The notes: generated from the sequence alone by a model not told the origin. A stretch of DNA of 64,000 nt from Novosphingobium pentaromativorans US6-1 (GCF_000767465.1 NZ_CP009293.1:62001-126000), one strand, 5' to 3'. Shown: positions 48,893-59,693, counted from the first letter of the stretch. Program-made: numbers and translations.

Positions 48893-49206
48893 CAGTTCCA
48901 GCAGTCCCTGGGCCAAACTGCGCATAGCAATTATAGCCTCGCGTGCACAACTCAGCGATGCACAGTCATTTCAGACTCGACGCAGGGGCAACTGCCGGTG
49001 CCATCCTAAAACTGATCGCCGAAATCCGCGCGCTCTGACCCCTAATGCAACAGGGTGGCCTCTCACGCTGGAAGGGAACCTGATCCCAAAAGGCACACAG
49101 TTCCGCAATGCCGAACATCATGGCGGCCCAGGATCCACAAGGGTTGCGCAAGTTTGGTATAGAACAAACTTGCGCGCGTGCTGTTCGCATAGCATGACGC
49201 CGCGTC
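48893..49206. other. Intergenic region upstream of the Sco gene
   Basis: About 314 bp without a supported gene. It contains the strong inverted repeat listed separately at 49146-49175. Composition shifts to lower GC toward the Sco gene, which itself has more A/T-rich codons than its neighbours. Confidence 0.5.
49146..49175. promoter_or_regulatory. Perfect 11-bp inverted repeat immediately upstream of the Sco gene
   Basis: GCGCAAGTTTG, 8-nt spacer GTATAGAA, CAAACTTGCGC. The arms are perfect and the spacer contains a -10-like TATAGA. It ends 31 bp before the Sco start codon, a typical place for an operator overlapping the promoter. A terminator for the DsbA-like gene is less likely because no T-tract follows. 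Confidence 0.6.
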
Positions 49207-49803
49207 ATGACCGATCAAATTCGCACGATAGCTATTCCGCTTCTCGCCTTGGCGCTTGCAGCATGTGATAGCGCGCCGAACGCCCCCCTTGAGTCCCCCC
49301 CTCTTGCAGGGGCGGCGATTGGTGGTCCATTCACCTTGGTGGACAAAACCAACCGAGAAGTGCGTTGGACTGATTTCGACGGGAAGTACCGTATAGTCTA
49401 CTTTGGTTATACATATTGCCCAGACGTGTGTCCCATGGACGTTCAGATTCTCATGAAAGGCTTCGGCGAATTTGAGAAAGTCAATCCCGAACTCGCGAAG
49501 CAGGTCCAGCCGATCTTCATAACTATTGATCCGGAACGTGACACTCCTGAGGTTGTCGGCGAATTCGCAGCCGCATTCTCGCCGCGGCTTCTTGGTCTCT
49601 CAGGCAGTCCAGAAGCCATCGCAGCAGCCAGCAAGGCGTTTGCTGCTTATTCTGCGAAGGGAACCGAAGGCGCTGGGGGCTATCTGATGGATCATAGCCG
49701 CATCGCATACCTTATGGACAGACGAGGCAAACCCGTTGTGATGCTGCCGATCGACAAGGACTATAAAGCGGTTGCGGCTGAACTCGTGAAGTGGGTGCGT
49801 TGA
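49207..49803 (+). CDS. SCO1/SenC-family copper chaperone
   Basis: 198 residues. Lipoprotein signal ending ALALAACDSA. Thioredoxin-like domain with the copper motif YFGYTYCPDVCPMDVQ (CxxxC) and the conserved His in YLMDHSRIAYLMD; FITIDPERDTPEVVGEFAAAF is also typical. Sco proteins deliver copper to, or reduce, the CuA site of cytochrome c oxidase subunit II. A caa3 oxidase is encoded 9-12 kb away. More A/T-rich codons than the neighbours suggest a separate origin. Confidence 0.94.
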   Translation: MTDQIRTIAIPLLALALAACDSAPNAPLESPPLAGAAIGGPFTLVDKTNREVRWTDFDGKYRIVYFGYTYCPDVCPMDVQILMKGFGEFEKVNPELAKQVQPIFITIDPERDTPEVVGEFAAAFSPRLLGLSGSPEAIAAASKAFAAYSAKGTEGAGGYLMDHSRIAYLMDRRGKPVVMLPIDKDYKAVAAELVKWVR

Positions 49804-50114
49804 TCCGATATGAAGTAGGTCGGGTCCGCATATTTCGAAAAAGCCATTATATTAAAAGTATCACTTCCGCGTTAGCAATATATCGGTCATGGCTTTAGGC
49901 GGGCTTACAGTAAGGCTCCTGAATAGGCTTCTTCTCCTTGTGAGCGGGCCAGTGGACCTGACCTCTTTTCAGGTATCGGCTCGAGCGCAAGACCGTGCCG
50001 CGTTTTGCGACAGACAAACGGATCAGAGATGTGAATGAAGCACGCAAGTAATGCACTATACTAACGAGAATGGCATTGTTCGGCAGCAACCGTTAAAGCG
50101 TGGCATGTCACGCC
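49804..50114. other. AT-richer intergenic stretch after the Sco gene
   Basis: About 311 bp, noticeably lower in GC than the surroundings. A 64-codon minus-strand frame (49895-50089) ends HWPAHKEKKPIQEPYCKPA and may be a remnant, but I cannot assign it. No other feature seen. Confidence 0.4.
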
Positions 50115-51824
50115 TTAAGAGAGTAGGTGCCGGATCAACCCGAATACATCGCGTCCGCGCCCGCCGAGCAACGCCTTGGCCGAATAGAGCGCCATGCCCG
50201 CGACCTGGCCCGCCTCGACTTTGGGCGGCATGACCAGTTCAAACCGGTCGGTGACCACGTCGAGCAGAGCCGGGCCGGGCTCGTTAAGCCAGGCAATTAC
50301 CGCGTCCTCCACTGCATCGGCGGTCTCGACCCGGCGACCCCAGAAGCCGATCGCCTCGGCCACGCGGGAAAAGTCGGGATTGACCAGATTGGTATAGGCG
50401 TCGAGTAGCCCCTCGACCTTTTGTTCGATCTCGACGAAGTTGAGCGAGCTGTTGTTGAACACCGCTATCTTGATCGGCAGCTTTTCCTGCACGGCTGTCA
50501 GGAGATCGCCGAGCATCATTGACAGGCCGCCATCCCCCGACAGCGAAATGACCTGACGGTCGGGATAGGCGGCCTTGGCACCCAGCGCCTGCGGCATGGC
50601 GTTCGCCATAGTCCCGTGACTGAGGCTGATCACCGTGCGATTGCTACCGGTCGAGCGGACGTGCCGCAGGCACCAGACCATCGGCGAGCCGGCATCAGCT
50701 GTGAACACCGCGTCGGAGGCGGCGAGACGGGAGATCGTCTCCGCTAGATATTGGGGATGGATGCCGCCGCCTTTGCCGGGAGTCGTCCGCTCTTCCTGCG
50801 CGTGGTCATCGCCATCCTTCTTTCCGAGACATTCGCGAAGGAAGCTGTCGTCATCGCGCAACGCTACGCGCGCGAGCAAGGCCTCGACAGTCGCCGCGAC
50901 ATCCCCGACCACGCCGATATCGACCGGATGGCGGCGGCCCAGATGCGTACCGTCGAGATCGACCTGCAGGATCGTCGCCTTTTCCGGATAGAACTGCCGC
51001 CAGGCAAAGTCGCAACCGAGCAGCAGGAGGGTGTCGCAGGACTTGAGCGCGTGGAAGCCGGCCTCGCAGCCGAAGATGCCGGTCATCCCCACATCGTAGG
51101 GATTGTCGTGGGCAAGAAAGTCCTTGGCGCGCGACGTATGGGCGATCGGCGCCTTGAGCTTGGTTGCCAGCGCGACGATCCCATCATGCGCCGCTTCGCA
51201 GCCCGAACCGCCGTAGATCGCCAAGCGCTTGCCAGCAGCCAATGCCGCGGCGAGTTGGTCGAGTTCCGCGTCTGATGGCCGAACGAGCGGACGAGCGCGA
51301 TGGACGGCGAAGTCCGGCTCTTCGACGGCCTTGGCGCTGGCGACGTCGGAAGGAACTACGAGGACGGCGACACCCCGCCTCGCGAGGGCGGCTTGGGCCG
51401 CCATCGCCGTCATCCGCCGTGCCTGCGCCGGCGTTCTGATCTCTTCACAAAACACGCTGCACGTCGCATAGATCGCCTTGAAATCGACCTCCTGCGGAAA
51501 TTCGAAACCCAGTTCGGCCTGCGCGAGCTGGCTGGCGATTAAGACGACGGGCGCGCGGTTACGGTGTGACTCGTACAGGCCGTTGATGAAATGCAAGCTT
51601 CCCGGACCGCACGAGCCTGCGCAGAGCGCCAGTTCCCCCGTCAGCATCGCGTCCGCGCCGGCCGCAAATCCCGCGGCTTCCTCGTGCCGGACATGCAACC
51701 AGCGGATGTCGCTCTGGCGGATAGCGTCGGTAACGTAATTGAGCGAGTCACCGGCGATACCGTAGCAACGCCGTGCCCCCGCCGCCGCGAGCGTCTTGAT
51801 GATCACTTCGGCTACGGTTGTCAT
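50115..51824 (-). CDS. poxB: Pyruvate oxidase / pyruvate dehydrogenase (quinone), PoxB-like
   Basis: 569 residues from ATG 51824, with AAGGAG 5 bp upstream. TPP-enzyme architecture: N-terminal Pyr domain with the catalytic Glu in HVRHEEAAGFAAGADAMLTG, central FAD-type domain, and PP domain with the TPP/Mg motif GDGGLSMMLGDLLTAVQ..NNSSLNF. Length and the C-terminal FGLIRHLLS helix (membrane or lipid binding) fit PoxB. It oxidises pyruvate to acetate and CO2, passing electrons to ubiquinone. With the acetate kinase operon it gives a second acetate-forming route. Monocistronic on the minus strand. Confidence 0.92.
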   Translation of the reverse strand: MTTVAEVIIKTLAAAGARRCYGIAGDSLNYVTDAIRQSDIRWLHVRHEEAAGFAAGADAMLTGELALCAGSCGPGSLHFINGLYESHRNRAPVVLIASQLAQAELGFEFPQEVDFKAIYATCSVFCEEIRTPAQARRMTAMAAQAALARRGVAVLVVPSDVASAKAVEEPDFAVHRARPLVRPSDAELDQLAAALAAGKRLAIYGGSGCEAAHDGIVALATKLKAPIAHTSRAKDFLAHDNPYDVGMTGIFGCEAGFHALKSCDTLLLLGCDFAWRQFYPEKATILQVDLDGTHLGRRHPVDIGVVGDVAATVEALLARVALRDDDSFLRECLGKKDGDDHAQEERTTPGKGGGIHPQYLAETISRLAASDAVFTADAGSPMVWCLRHVRSTGSNRTVISLSHGTMANAMPQALGAKAAYPDRQVISLSGDGGLSMMLGDLLTAVQEKLPIKIAVFNNSSLNFVEIEQKVEGLLDAYTNLVNPDFSRVAEAIGFWGRRVETADAVEDAVIAWLNEPGPALLDVVTDRFELVMPPKVEAGQVAGMALYSAKALLGGRGRDVFGLIRHLLS

Positions 51825-52392
51825 TGTCGCTCCTTTGGCCAGGCACATGAAAGGAAACGACACTGCGCGGGGAGCGTTCCGTGGCGGGGCGACATGAATG
51901 CTGTCGATGAGTGGCAGCCGATGCACAGTTGCAGCGTAGTATCCATCGCGCTTACGACAAGCTGTCGCCGCTCGCCGGGCCGAAATCGGCATGTGGGCAT
52001 TGATCGATGATGTGTAATCCTAGCAGCACATGGTGCTGCACAGTCAGCGTTGGCGATCGCGACTTGCGCGCTCGGTGTGTCGGTCGCTTATATCCGGCTG
52101 CGCTCCGCGATCGTCCTGCCGGATGCCTTTTAACGAGCGTTTTCCCTTCGCGCCGGACCGACTTTTTCGTCGTTATCTGTGTCGTCATCGCTACCGCATA
52201 GCCGCCAACAATCGGGGTTCTTCCTACGCCGCGCCGAGCCGGAGATCGCGGTTAAGCGCGCGCTTCTTCAGAACATGCTCGATCAGGCGATCCGGCATGG
52301 GGCGTCACGCGCTCATCTCTTCAACCTAGAATGGGGGACGCGAACAGATTATATGAATCCTCGACTTACTTTAGGGGTAAGGAGAAAACGGA
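51825..52392. other. Intergenic region between divergent poxB and MerR genes
   Basis: About 570 bp. No gene I can support; short frames on the plus strand (for example RAEPEIAVKRALLQNMLDQA near 52.25 kb) look faintly protein-like but have no start signal. The last 35 bp hold CTTAC-N7-GTAAG (52365-52381) just before the merR ribosome binding site, a weak candidate operator. Confidence 0.4.
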
Positions 52393-52758
52393 ATGCGGAT
52401 CGGCGAGGTGTCGAAAGCCACCGGTCTCAAGATCGAAACGATCCGGTTCTACGAAACTGAAGGGCTGACCACCTGCGATCGGCGGTCGGACAGCAATTAT
52501 CGGCTTTACGGGCAGGCACAGGTCGATCGCTTGTCATTCATCAAGCGAGCGCGCGATCTCGGCTTCACGCTTGAACAGGTTCGCGGGCTTCTGGAACTGA
52601 CCGACGATCCGCGTGGTTCATGCGTCGAAATCGATACGATCGTCGTCGCGCACCTGGCCGAGGTCGATCGCAAACTGGCTGCTTTGCAGACGCTGCGAAA
52701 AGAACTTGTTGAGCGCCTGGAATGCTGTGTCGGCCTTTCGACGGGCAAATCGCGGTAA
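52393..52758 (+). CDS. MerR-family metal-responsive regulator (second)
   Basis: 121 residues with AAGGAG upstream of the ATG. Winged-helix part: MRIGEVSKATGLKIETIRFY, NYRLYGQAQVDRLSFIKRAR, LGFTLEQVRGLLELTDDP. Candidate metal ligands: Cys in RGSCVEIDTIVVAHLA and the C-terminal CC of RLECCVGLS. The short form with a C-terminal Cys pair is close to CadR/PbrR/ZntR-like sensors. No metal transporter lies immediately beside it; the poxB gene is divergent, so the target may be elsewhere or itself. Confidence 0.9.
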   Translation: MRIGEVSKATGLKIETIRFYETEGLTTCDRRSDSNYRLYGQAQVDRLSFIKRARDLGFTLEQVRGLLELTDDPRGSCVEIDTIVVAHLAEVDRKLAALQTLRKELVERLECCVGLSTGKSR

Positions 52759-52865
52759 TCGGCGAACTGATGGCCCGGCAGGCAGTCGGCGGCGGAGAGA
52801 GGGCATCGCGCGTCGCAACGGGCGGACATTTTGGTGTATTGGGCGATTATGGGGTTTCAATCGTC

Positions 52866-53084
52866 ATGGATCGTTCCATGTCTCTGACTATGAGCCGATG
52901 CTATTCCTTGATGCGCGCGATCCTTTCGTTGATGCTGGGCGTTGCATTGGCCCTGCAGGCGGGGGCGCTTTGTTCAGCCGCACAGGCGTCCGGGTCCGGT
53001 CCCGCCGTGCTCTTTGCGTCTCTGCCGGACCGGCACGCACAGGGGATCAATCCAGAACGCCTGTCTGCAGCGTTTCATGCATGA
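52866..53084 (+). CDS. Possible small exported protein, perhaps frameshifted
   Basis: 72-codon frame from ATG 52866 with a signal-like stretch (MRAILSLMLGVALALQAGALCSAA) and a short tail. A second protein-like frame starts at 53083 in another phase and reads LPDFVTLEAARRSAAVAAYP before ending Pro-rich. The two could be halves of one small exported protein separated by a frameshift. No family assigned and no good ribosome binding site. Confidence 0.35.
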   Translation: MDRSMSLTMSRCYSLMRAILSLMLGVALALQAGALCSAAQASGSGPAVLFASLPDRHAQGINPERLSAAFHA

Positions 53085-53289
53085 TATTGCCGGATTTCGT
53101 GACGCTCGAGGCGGCTCGGCGTTCCGCGGCGGTGGCCGCCTATCCATGGGCGCCGACCCGCGATTCGCAGCGCTTGGTTCGCGGACCCGAACCGCCGCCC
53201 CCGCGGTTGTAGGCAATCAGCGAATCCACCTGTTTTTCCGGCGCCGGGCCAACGCCCGAAGCGCCGCCTGCCATTTACGAGAGGCTATT

Positions 53290-53925
53290 ATGACCATCCA
53301 ACTCGGCGATACCGTGCCCGATTTCACCGCGGCCACCACCGAAGGCGAGATCAATTTTCACGACTGGCTCAACGGTCAGTGGGCGGTGCTGTTCTCGCAC
53401 CCGAAGAATTTTACGCCCGTTTGCACGACCGAACTGGGCGACGTGTCGCGCTTGAAACCCGAGTTCGACCGACGCGGCGTCAAGGTGATCGGCCTGAGCG
53501 TTGACGAACTCGCCAACCACGACCAGTGGGCCGACGACATCGAGCAGACGCAGGGGCACCGGCTCAACTTCCCGCTGATTGCCGATGCCGATCGCAAGGT
53601 GTCGACGCTCTACGGCATGATCCATCCCGGCGCCGACGACACGATGACGGTTCGTTCGGTCTTCGTGATCGGGCCGGACAAGACGCTGAAGCTGAGCATG
53701 ACCTATCCGGCGAGCACCGGCCGCAACTTTGACGAAATCCTGCGGACGATCGACTCGCTGCAACTGACCGCGAAGTACAAGGTCGCGACGCCGGTGAACT
53801 GGAAGCAGGGCGAGGATGTTATCATCGTGCCCTCGGTCGGCGATGAGGAGGCGCACGAGCGTTTCCCCGAGGGATGGACGACGCTTCGCCCGTATTTGCG
53901 CATTGTCCCGCAGCCGGGCGAGTGA
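53290..53925 (+). CDS. 1-Cys peroxiredoxin (AhpC/TSA, Prx6 type)
   Basis: 211 residues from ATG 53290, AGAGG 5 bp upstream. Peroxidatic Cys in LFSHPKNFTPVCTTELGD (PxxxTPVCTTE), conserved Arg later, KTLKLSMTYPASTGRNFDEI and the C-terminal VNWKQGEDVIIVPSVGDEEA typical of the Prx6 group, which lacks a resolving Cys. It reduces H2O2 and organic peroxides in the cytoplasm. Two broken relatives lie at 46159-46490 and 47417-47563, so this is the only intact copy in the window. Confidence 0.95.
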   Translation: MTIQLGDTVPDFTAATTEGEINFHDWLNGQWAVLFSHPKNFTPVCTTELGDVSRLKPEFDRRGVKVIGLSVDELANHDQWADDIEQTQGHRLNFPLIADADRKVSTLYGMIHPGADDTMTVRSVFVIGPDKTLKLSMTYPASTGRNFDEILRTIDSLQLTAKYKVATPVNWKQGEDVIIVPSVGDEEAHERFPEGWTTLRPYLRIVPQPGE

Positions 53926-54014
53926 TGGCTGCGCCGGGGAGCGAACACCCGCTTCGAGCGCGGCGGCCATAGGGTGGCTGCGTTCCACGATGCCGCCACC
54001 GGCAACTGCAATAT

Positions 54015-54051
54015 ATGATCGCCGCCCGCGCGTAGCGCGGTCGGCGATCAT
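54015..54051. repeat. Long near-perfect palindrome downstream of the peroxiredoxin gene
   Basis: Two 17-bp arms, ATGATCGCCGCCCGCGC and GCGCGGTCGGCGATCAT, separated by GTA, with one mismatch. It would form a very stable hairpin. It lies 90 bp after the peroxiredoxin stop and before the convergent SulP gene. No T-tract follows on either strand, so it may be a factor-independent barrier, a REP-like element, or an mRNA 3' stabiliser. Confidence 0.6.
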
Positions 54052-54235
54052 CGACCCTATGCTGGACTATGAACCGCGCGCCGGTGTGGTAACATACCTA
54101 TTGTCGGCCGGCTGCCCGTTCATGTCCGGGACGAGCGGTTTAAGGTTGCTTCGGTGACAGGTCTGCTCGCAGCTTCGACAGCCGAAAGCCAGTCGCACGA
54201 TGCTTCGTTGTAGATTTAGTCGTCATTGCTGTCAG

Positions 54236-55945
54236 TCATGAGAGTGTGCTGCCTTTGGGATCGGTTGATGGGTCGGCGATGGCCGCCGCGAGTTGGAGAG
54301 CTTCGGTGAAGCTAGCCCTGTGAGTGACCTGGCGGCCATTCAATCCCAGGGAATGACGCCTGAGCATGTCAAGCGGCTGGGCCTGAGTGCCGGAGAAAAT
54401 GATATGCGTGCCTGCGGCACAAGCTTGAGTTACGATTTGCTCGAGCGCGGCCGCACCGCTCGCATCCAGGAGCGGCACGCGCCGCATGCGCAAGATGACC
54501 GCCTTTGGTGTAGGTCCGACCCGTCGCAAGATATCCAACAGTTCGTCCGCGACGCCGAAAAAGAGCGGGCCTTCGATACGGAAGACCTCGACCCCCCTGG
54601 GCAGCCCATCCCGCTGGCCGACGTCCTCGCGCTCGTCCTCCATGTCGCCAGAGAGTTCGTCAAGGCCGCCCGCGATGGCCACCGTTCGACTCATGCGCAT
54701 CATGAACAGTAGCGAGGCCAGCGTCACACCGACACCGATCGCCACCGTCAGGTCCACCAGCACGGTAAGGGCGAAGGTCAGCAGGAGCAGCGCGCGGTCG
54801 CCGCCGGGCATGCGCAGCAAGCGCATGAAACGCTCGTGCTCGCTCATGCCCCAGGCGACCACGAACAGGATCGCAGCGAGCGCGGCCAGCGGCACATAGG
54901 CCATAAGGCCTGAAGCGAGCAGCATGAACAGCAGCAGAAAGATCGCATGGAGCATGCCGGCCACGGGGGTGAGCGCGCCGGCTTTGATGTTGGTCGCGGT
55001 GCGCGCGAGCGCGCCGGTAGCGGGCAGGCCGCCGAACAGGGCGGAGGCCATGTTGGCGACGCCCTGACCGACCAGTTCCTGGTTTGAACGGTGGCGCGAA
55101 CCAATCATGCCGTCCGCGACCACCGCCGACAGAAGTGCTTCAATTCCAGCGAGGAACGCGATGGTGAAAGCGCTCGGCATCACCGCCTGCAGTTTTGCCC
55201 ACGATATATCCGGCAAGGAGGGCGCTGGAAGGCCGGTAGGCAGGTCGGGGAAACGCGAGCCGATGGTTTCGACCGGAAGTTGGAGAAGCGTCGCCACGAA
55301 CGAAGCGGCGATCACCGCGATCAGGAAGCCCGGCAGGCGCGGTGCCGAGCGCCGCAGCGCGAGAATCAGCAGAAACGATGCGACGCCCAGCACCAGCGCT
55401 TCCCATTGCACCGAGCCGAGCGCCGAGAAATAGGCTTGCCACTTGGCAATGAAGTCGGCGGGCAGCTTGTCGATTGAGAGGCCGAGGAAGTCCTTGACCT
55501 GGCTGGAGGCGATGATGACCGCAATACCGGCGGTAAAACCGGTGATCACCGGATGCGGGATATAGCGGATCAGACTGCCGAGCTTCGCGTAACCGGCGGC
55601 GATCAGCATAAGCCCGGCCGTCAGCGTCGCGAGCACGAGCCCATCATAGCCGTGCTGGGCGATGACGTTGAACACGACGACAACAAACGCGCCGGTGGGG
55701 CCGCCGACCTGGACGCGCGAGCCGCCAAGCGCAGAAATGAGAAATCCCGCCACCACAGCGGTGGCGAGCCCCTTGTCGGGTGACGCGCCGCTGGCGATCG
55801 CGAGCGCCATGGCAAGCGGCAACGCGACGATGGCGACGGTCAGACCCGCCACGGCGTCGCGGCGCAGCCTGTCCACGCCATAGCCTTCGCGCAAAACAGT
55901 GATCAGCTTGGGCGTTAAGGCAAAGCGCCGGGCATCAACCGGCAT
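54236..55945 (-). CDS. SulP-family anion transporter with STAS domain
   Basis: 569 residues from ATG 55945, overlapping the end of the XRE gene by 11 bp. Ten to twelve helices with the SulP signature region (DAVAGLTVAIVALPLAMALAIASG..P..GL.TA) and GGSRVQVGGPTGAFVVVV; a C-terminal STAS domain (VEVFRIEGPLFFGVADELLD, VILRMRRVPLLDASGAAALEQ). SulP proteins import sulfate, bicarbonate or dicarboxylates across the inner membrane. Coupling to an upstream HTH regulator suggests local control. Substrate unknown; bicarbonate would suit the divergent PEP carboxykinase. Confidence 0.93.
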   Translation of the reverse strand: MPVDARRFALTPKLITVLREGYGVDRLRRDAVAGLTVAIVALPLAMALAIASGASPDKGLATAVVAGFLISALGGSRVQVGGPTGAFVVVVFNVIAQHGYDGLVLATLTAGLMLIAAGYAKLGSLIRYIPHPVITGFTAGIAVIIASSQVKDFLGLSIDKLPADFIAKWQAYFSALGSVQWEALVLGVASFLLILALRRSAPRLPGFLIAVIAASFVATLLQLPVETIGSRFPDLPTGLPAPSLPDISWAKLQAVMPSAFTIAFLAGIEALLSAVVADGMIGSRHRSNQELVGQGVANMASALFGGLPATGALARTATNIKAGALTPVAGMLHAIFLLLFMLLASGLMAYVPLAALAAILFVVAWGMSEHERFMRLLRMPGGDRALLLLTFALTVLVDLTVAIGVGVTLASLLFMMRMSRTVAIAGGLDELSGDMEDEREDVGQRDGLPRGVEVFRIEGPLFFGVADELLDILRRVGPTPKAVILRMRRVPLLDASGAAALEQIVTQACAAGTHIIFSGTQAQPLDMLRRHSLGLNGRQVTHRASFTEALQLAAAIADPSTDPKGSTLS

Positions 55946-56264
55946 GACTAGTGCCCGCCGGCTCCTCGATCTGGTCGAACAGGACCGACAGGACACGTTT
56001 CGGGCTTTTGCCCGTGACGCTTTCCTTCAAGCGAACCCCGCGCCCCGCGCCGCTGCTCGGGGCATTCTCGCCGATGATCTCGATGCCCGCCGCTTCGAGT
56101 GCATTGATCACCTTGACCAGCGTGTCAACGACACTGCGCACCTGACCGTCGGACGCTTCCATACGCTGAATGGTCGGCAGCGACACGCCGGCCAAGGCGG
56201 CTAGCTGGCGCTGGTCCAGCCCAAGAAGGGCGCGGGCGGCCCGCATCTGCTGTGACGTGATCAT
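55935..56264 (-). CDS. XRE-family helix-turn-helix regulator
   Basis: 109 residues. HTH: MRAARALLGLDQRQLAALAG, VSLPTIQRMEASDGQVRSVV, then a short dimerisation helix (VDTLVKVINALEAAGIEII) and a basic tail that overlaps the sulP start. It lies in an operon with sulP and is divergent from pckA. A perfect dyad 10 bp upstream of its start (56274-56290) is the obvious autoregulatory operator, and it may control pckA too. Confidence 0.88.
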   Translation of the reverse strand: MITSQQMRAARALLGLDQRQLAALAGVSLPTIQRMEASDGQVRSVVDTLVKVINALEAAGIEIIGENAPSSGAGRGVRLKESVTGKSPKRVLSVLFDQIEEPAGTSHAG

Positions 56265-56273
56265 TGGACCTCA

Positions 56274-56290
56274 TGATGTATAAAACATCA
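56274..56290. promoter_or_regulatory. Perfect inverted repeat between XRE/sulP and pckA
   Basis: TGATGT-ATAAA-ACATCA, a perfect 6-5-6 dyad immediately upstream of the XRE gene, with another ACATC half-site at 56303-56307. The surrounding stretch is unusually A/T-rich. Size and place fit an operator for the XRE protein, and the AT content a divergent promoter for pckA. Confidence 0.6.
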
Positions 56291-56382
56291 AATTACAATC
56301 TTACATCTCACATATGCTATATGCTACCGGACTGTCACGGTATTTTCGTCGCTGTGCGACTCACGGTTCAAGGAGTTCAGCC

Positions 56383-57982
<1,600 letters not shown>

Positions 57983-57990
<8 letters not shown>

Positions 57991-58429
57991 CGAAGGCACT
58001 AAAGTCGCATCGACGGCTGCGCATGGAGGAGAAACGGCCGGAACAGTCTCAGTCTCGCTTTCCGCGCTCGAAGCGTTCAGGCGCGGCGCGCTTGGACGCT
58101 GTCCGCGTTGCGGCGGAGCCAAGCTCTTCCCAATATTCCTCAAGCCGATCGCACGGTGCGACACATGCGGTCAGGACTGGACGCCCCAGCAGGCAGACGA
58201 TTTCCCAGCCTATGTTGCGATCTTCGTCACGGGACATCTGCTTGCCCCGCTGATCATTGTGCTGGTCAAGGATGCGAACCTGTCTGTCGGGGTGCTGACG
58301 GCGGTCATTCTGCCGTTCGCGATCGTCATGATGATGGCTCTCATCCAGCCGGCCAAGGGCGCCATCATCGCTATACAGTGGTGGTTTTCCATGCACGGCT
58401 TCGAGCGTTCGCCGGTTACGCGGGACTAA
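57983..58429 (+). CDS. DUF983 zinc-ribbon membrane protein
   Basis: 148 residues from ATG 57983, overlapping pckA. N-terminal zinc ribbon [23 protein letters not shown] (CPxC..CxxC), then two hydrophobic helices ([42 protein letters not shown]) and a C-terminal [18 protein letters not shown]983 proteins are small inner-membrane proteins, often near cytochrome oxidase or ctaG genes; function unknown. Translational coupling to pckA is notable. Confidence 0.88.
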
Positions 58430-58718
58430 TGCGCAATTATTTCTGACGCCCATCCCAACCCCGAAAGTCATCTTGTCGTTAGTGTGCATCACCCAATCTT
58501 GGGTCGATAATCCTCCATGGCTCAACCCCAAATCTGCGCCTCCGTTCCTACCGACGAAGGCTATGGCGTGCGCGCACCGATCAATATGCGGGATTATAAG
58601 GAGGCAGGGCTGCGCCAAGGTGGAAACAAGCTGGATCAAAGACGTGACCATGCGGGCTTCACCCTGGATCATGGGCCTTGAAGCTACTTTCGGGCAGGGC
58701 GGCGGCACACACTCCTCT

Positions 58719-59687
58719 TCAGGTCCGCTGGATGATCAGGTAGCTCAAATAAGCGATATAGGCACCTACGAAGAAACCTCCCTCCAGGCGGGAGATTTTC
58801 CGTCCGCTGATGAAGACGGGAATGCAGAGCAACGCGACCGCGAGCATGACAGGAATATCGATGCGGATCAGATGTGCGGTGACAACGACACCGCCTGCCG
58901 GAAACAAGCATATGACGCCCAGGATCACGAGGATGTTGTAAACGCTGCTACCGATCAAATTGCCGATCGCGATGTCACGCTCGCCGCGGATCGTGGAGAT
59001 GATCGTTGTCACGAGTTCGGGCGCGGACGTTCCGATGGCGACGATCGTCAAGCCGATGAAGGCGTCCGAGACATGCCAGAGGCGGGCCAGCGCGATCGCG
59101 CCATCCACGAGCCAGTCTGCCCCTGCGACAATTACGATCAGGCCGGCGGCCAGCATGATCATTTCGGTGAGCGCCTGGCGGTTGACCAGGCGCCGGGGGC
59201 CGAACTCGCGGGCAAATTCGAGTTTGACCTTCATCGTTTCGCGGCGGGCGATTCGGATGACGGCGAGCGTAAAGACAGCGCCCATTGTCACGAGCACAAA
59301 CCCTTCCAAGCGCGAAAGCACGCCGTCCCACGCAAAGGCAAGGAGTGTCGCCGACGCGACGACGATGACCGGTAATTCCAGTCGCAGGGTCTGCATCTGG
59401 ATGGTGAGCGGTTGCAGCGCTGCGCTGAGGCCGAGGATAAGGAGGATGTTGACGGTATTAGTGCCTGCTATGTTGCCGACCGCGAGAGAACCATTGCCTT
59501 GAATAGCCGCATCGATCCCGACTGCGAGTTCAGGCGTGCTGGTTCCAAGGGCGACAACGGTAAGGCCGATTAGCAAAGGCGGTATGCCGAGTCTTGCAGC
59601 GAGCGCCGAACCTCCTCGCACGACCAGTTCGGCGCCGCCAATAAGAGCCGCGAGCCCGGCAAGTCCCCAGACGAATGCGAGGGTCAT
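58719..59687 (-). CDS. Ca2+/cation antiporter (CaCA family, YrbG-like)
   Basis: 322 residues, about ten helices. Two alpha repeats: LTVVALGTSTPELAVGIDAAIQGNGSLAVGNIAGTNTVNILLILG and LTIVAIGTSAPELVTTIISTIRGERDIAIGNLIGSSVYNILVILG, each with GTS.PE and GN..G, the ion-coordinating signature; shown as the two repeat units seen. K+-independent Na+(H+)/Ca2+ exchangers export Ca2+. Starts 7 bp after the universal stress protein gene stop, so it is the last gene of the USP/P-ATPase/USP operon. Confidence 0.92.
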   Translation of the reverse strand: MTLAFVWGLAGLAALIGGAELVVRGGSALAARLGIPPLLIGLTVVALGTSTPELAVGIDAAIQGNGSLAVGNIAGTNTVNILLILGLSAALQPLTIQMQTLRLELPVIVVASATLLAFAWDGVLSRLEGFVLVTMGAVFTLAVIRIARRETMKVKLEFAREFGPRRLVNRQALTEMIMLAAGLIVIVAGADWLVDGAIALARLWHVSDAFIGLTIVAIGTSAPELVTTIISTIRGERDIAIGNLIGSSVYNILVILGVICLFPAGGVVVTAHLIRIDIPVMLAVALLCIPVFISGRKISRLEGGFFVGAYIAYLSYLIIQRT

Positions 59688-59693
59688 CCAGGG

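Noticed and set aside
52365..52381. CTTAC-N7-GTAAG as a MerR operator for the second merR gene
   Set aside because: Arms are only 5 bp and partly overlap the ribosome binding site; kept only as a remark.
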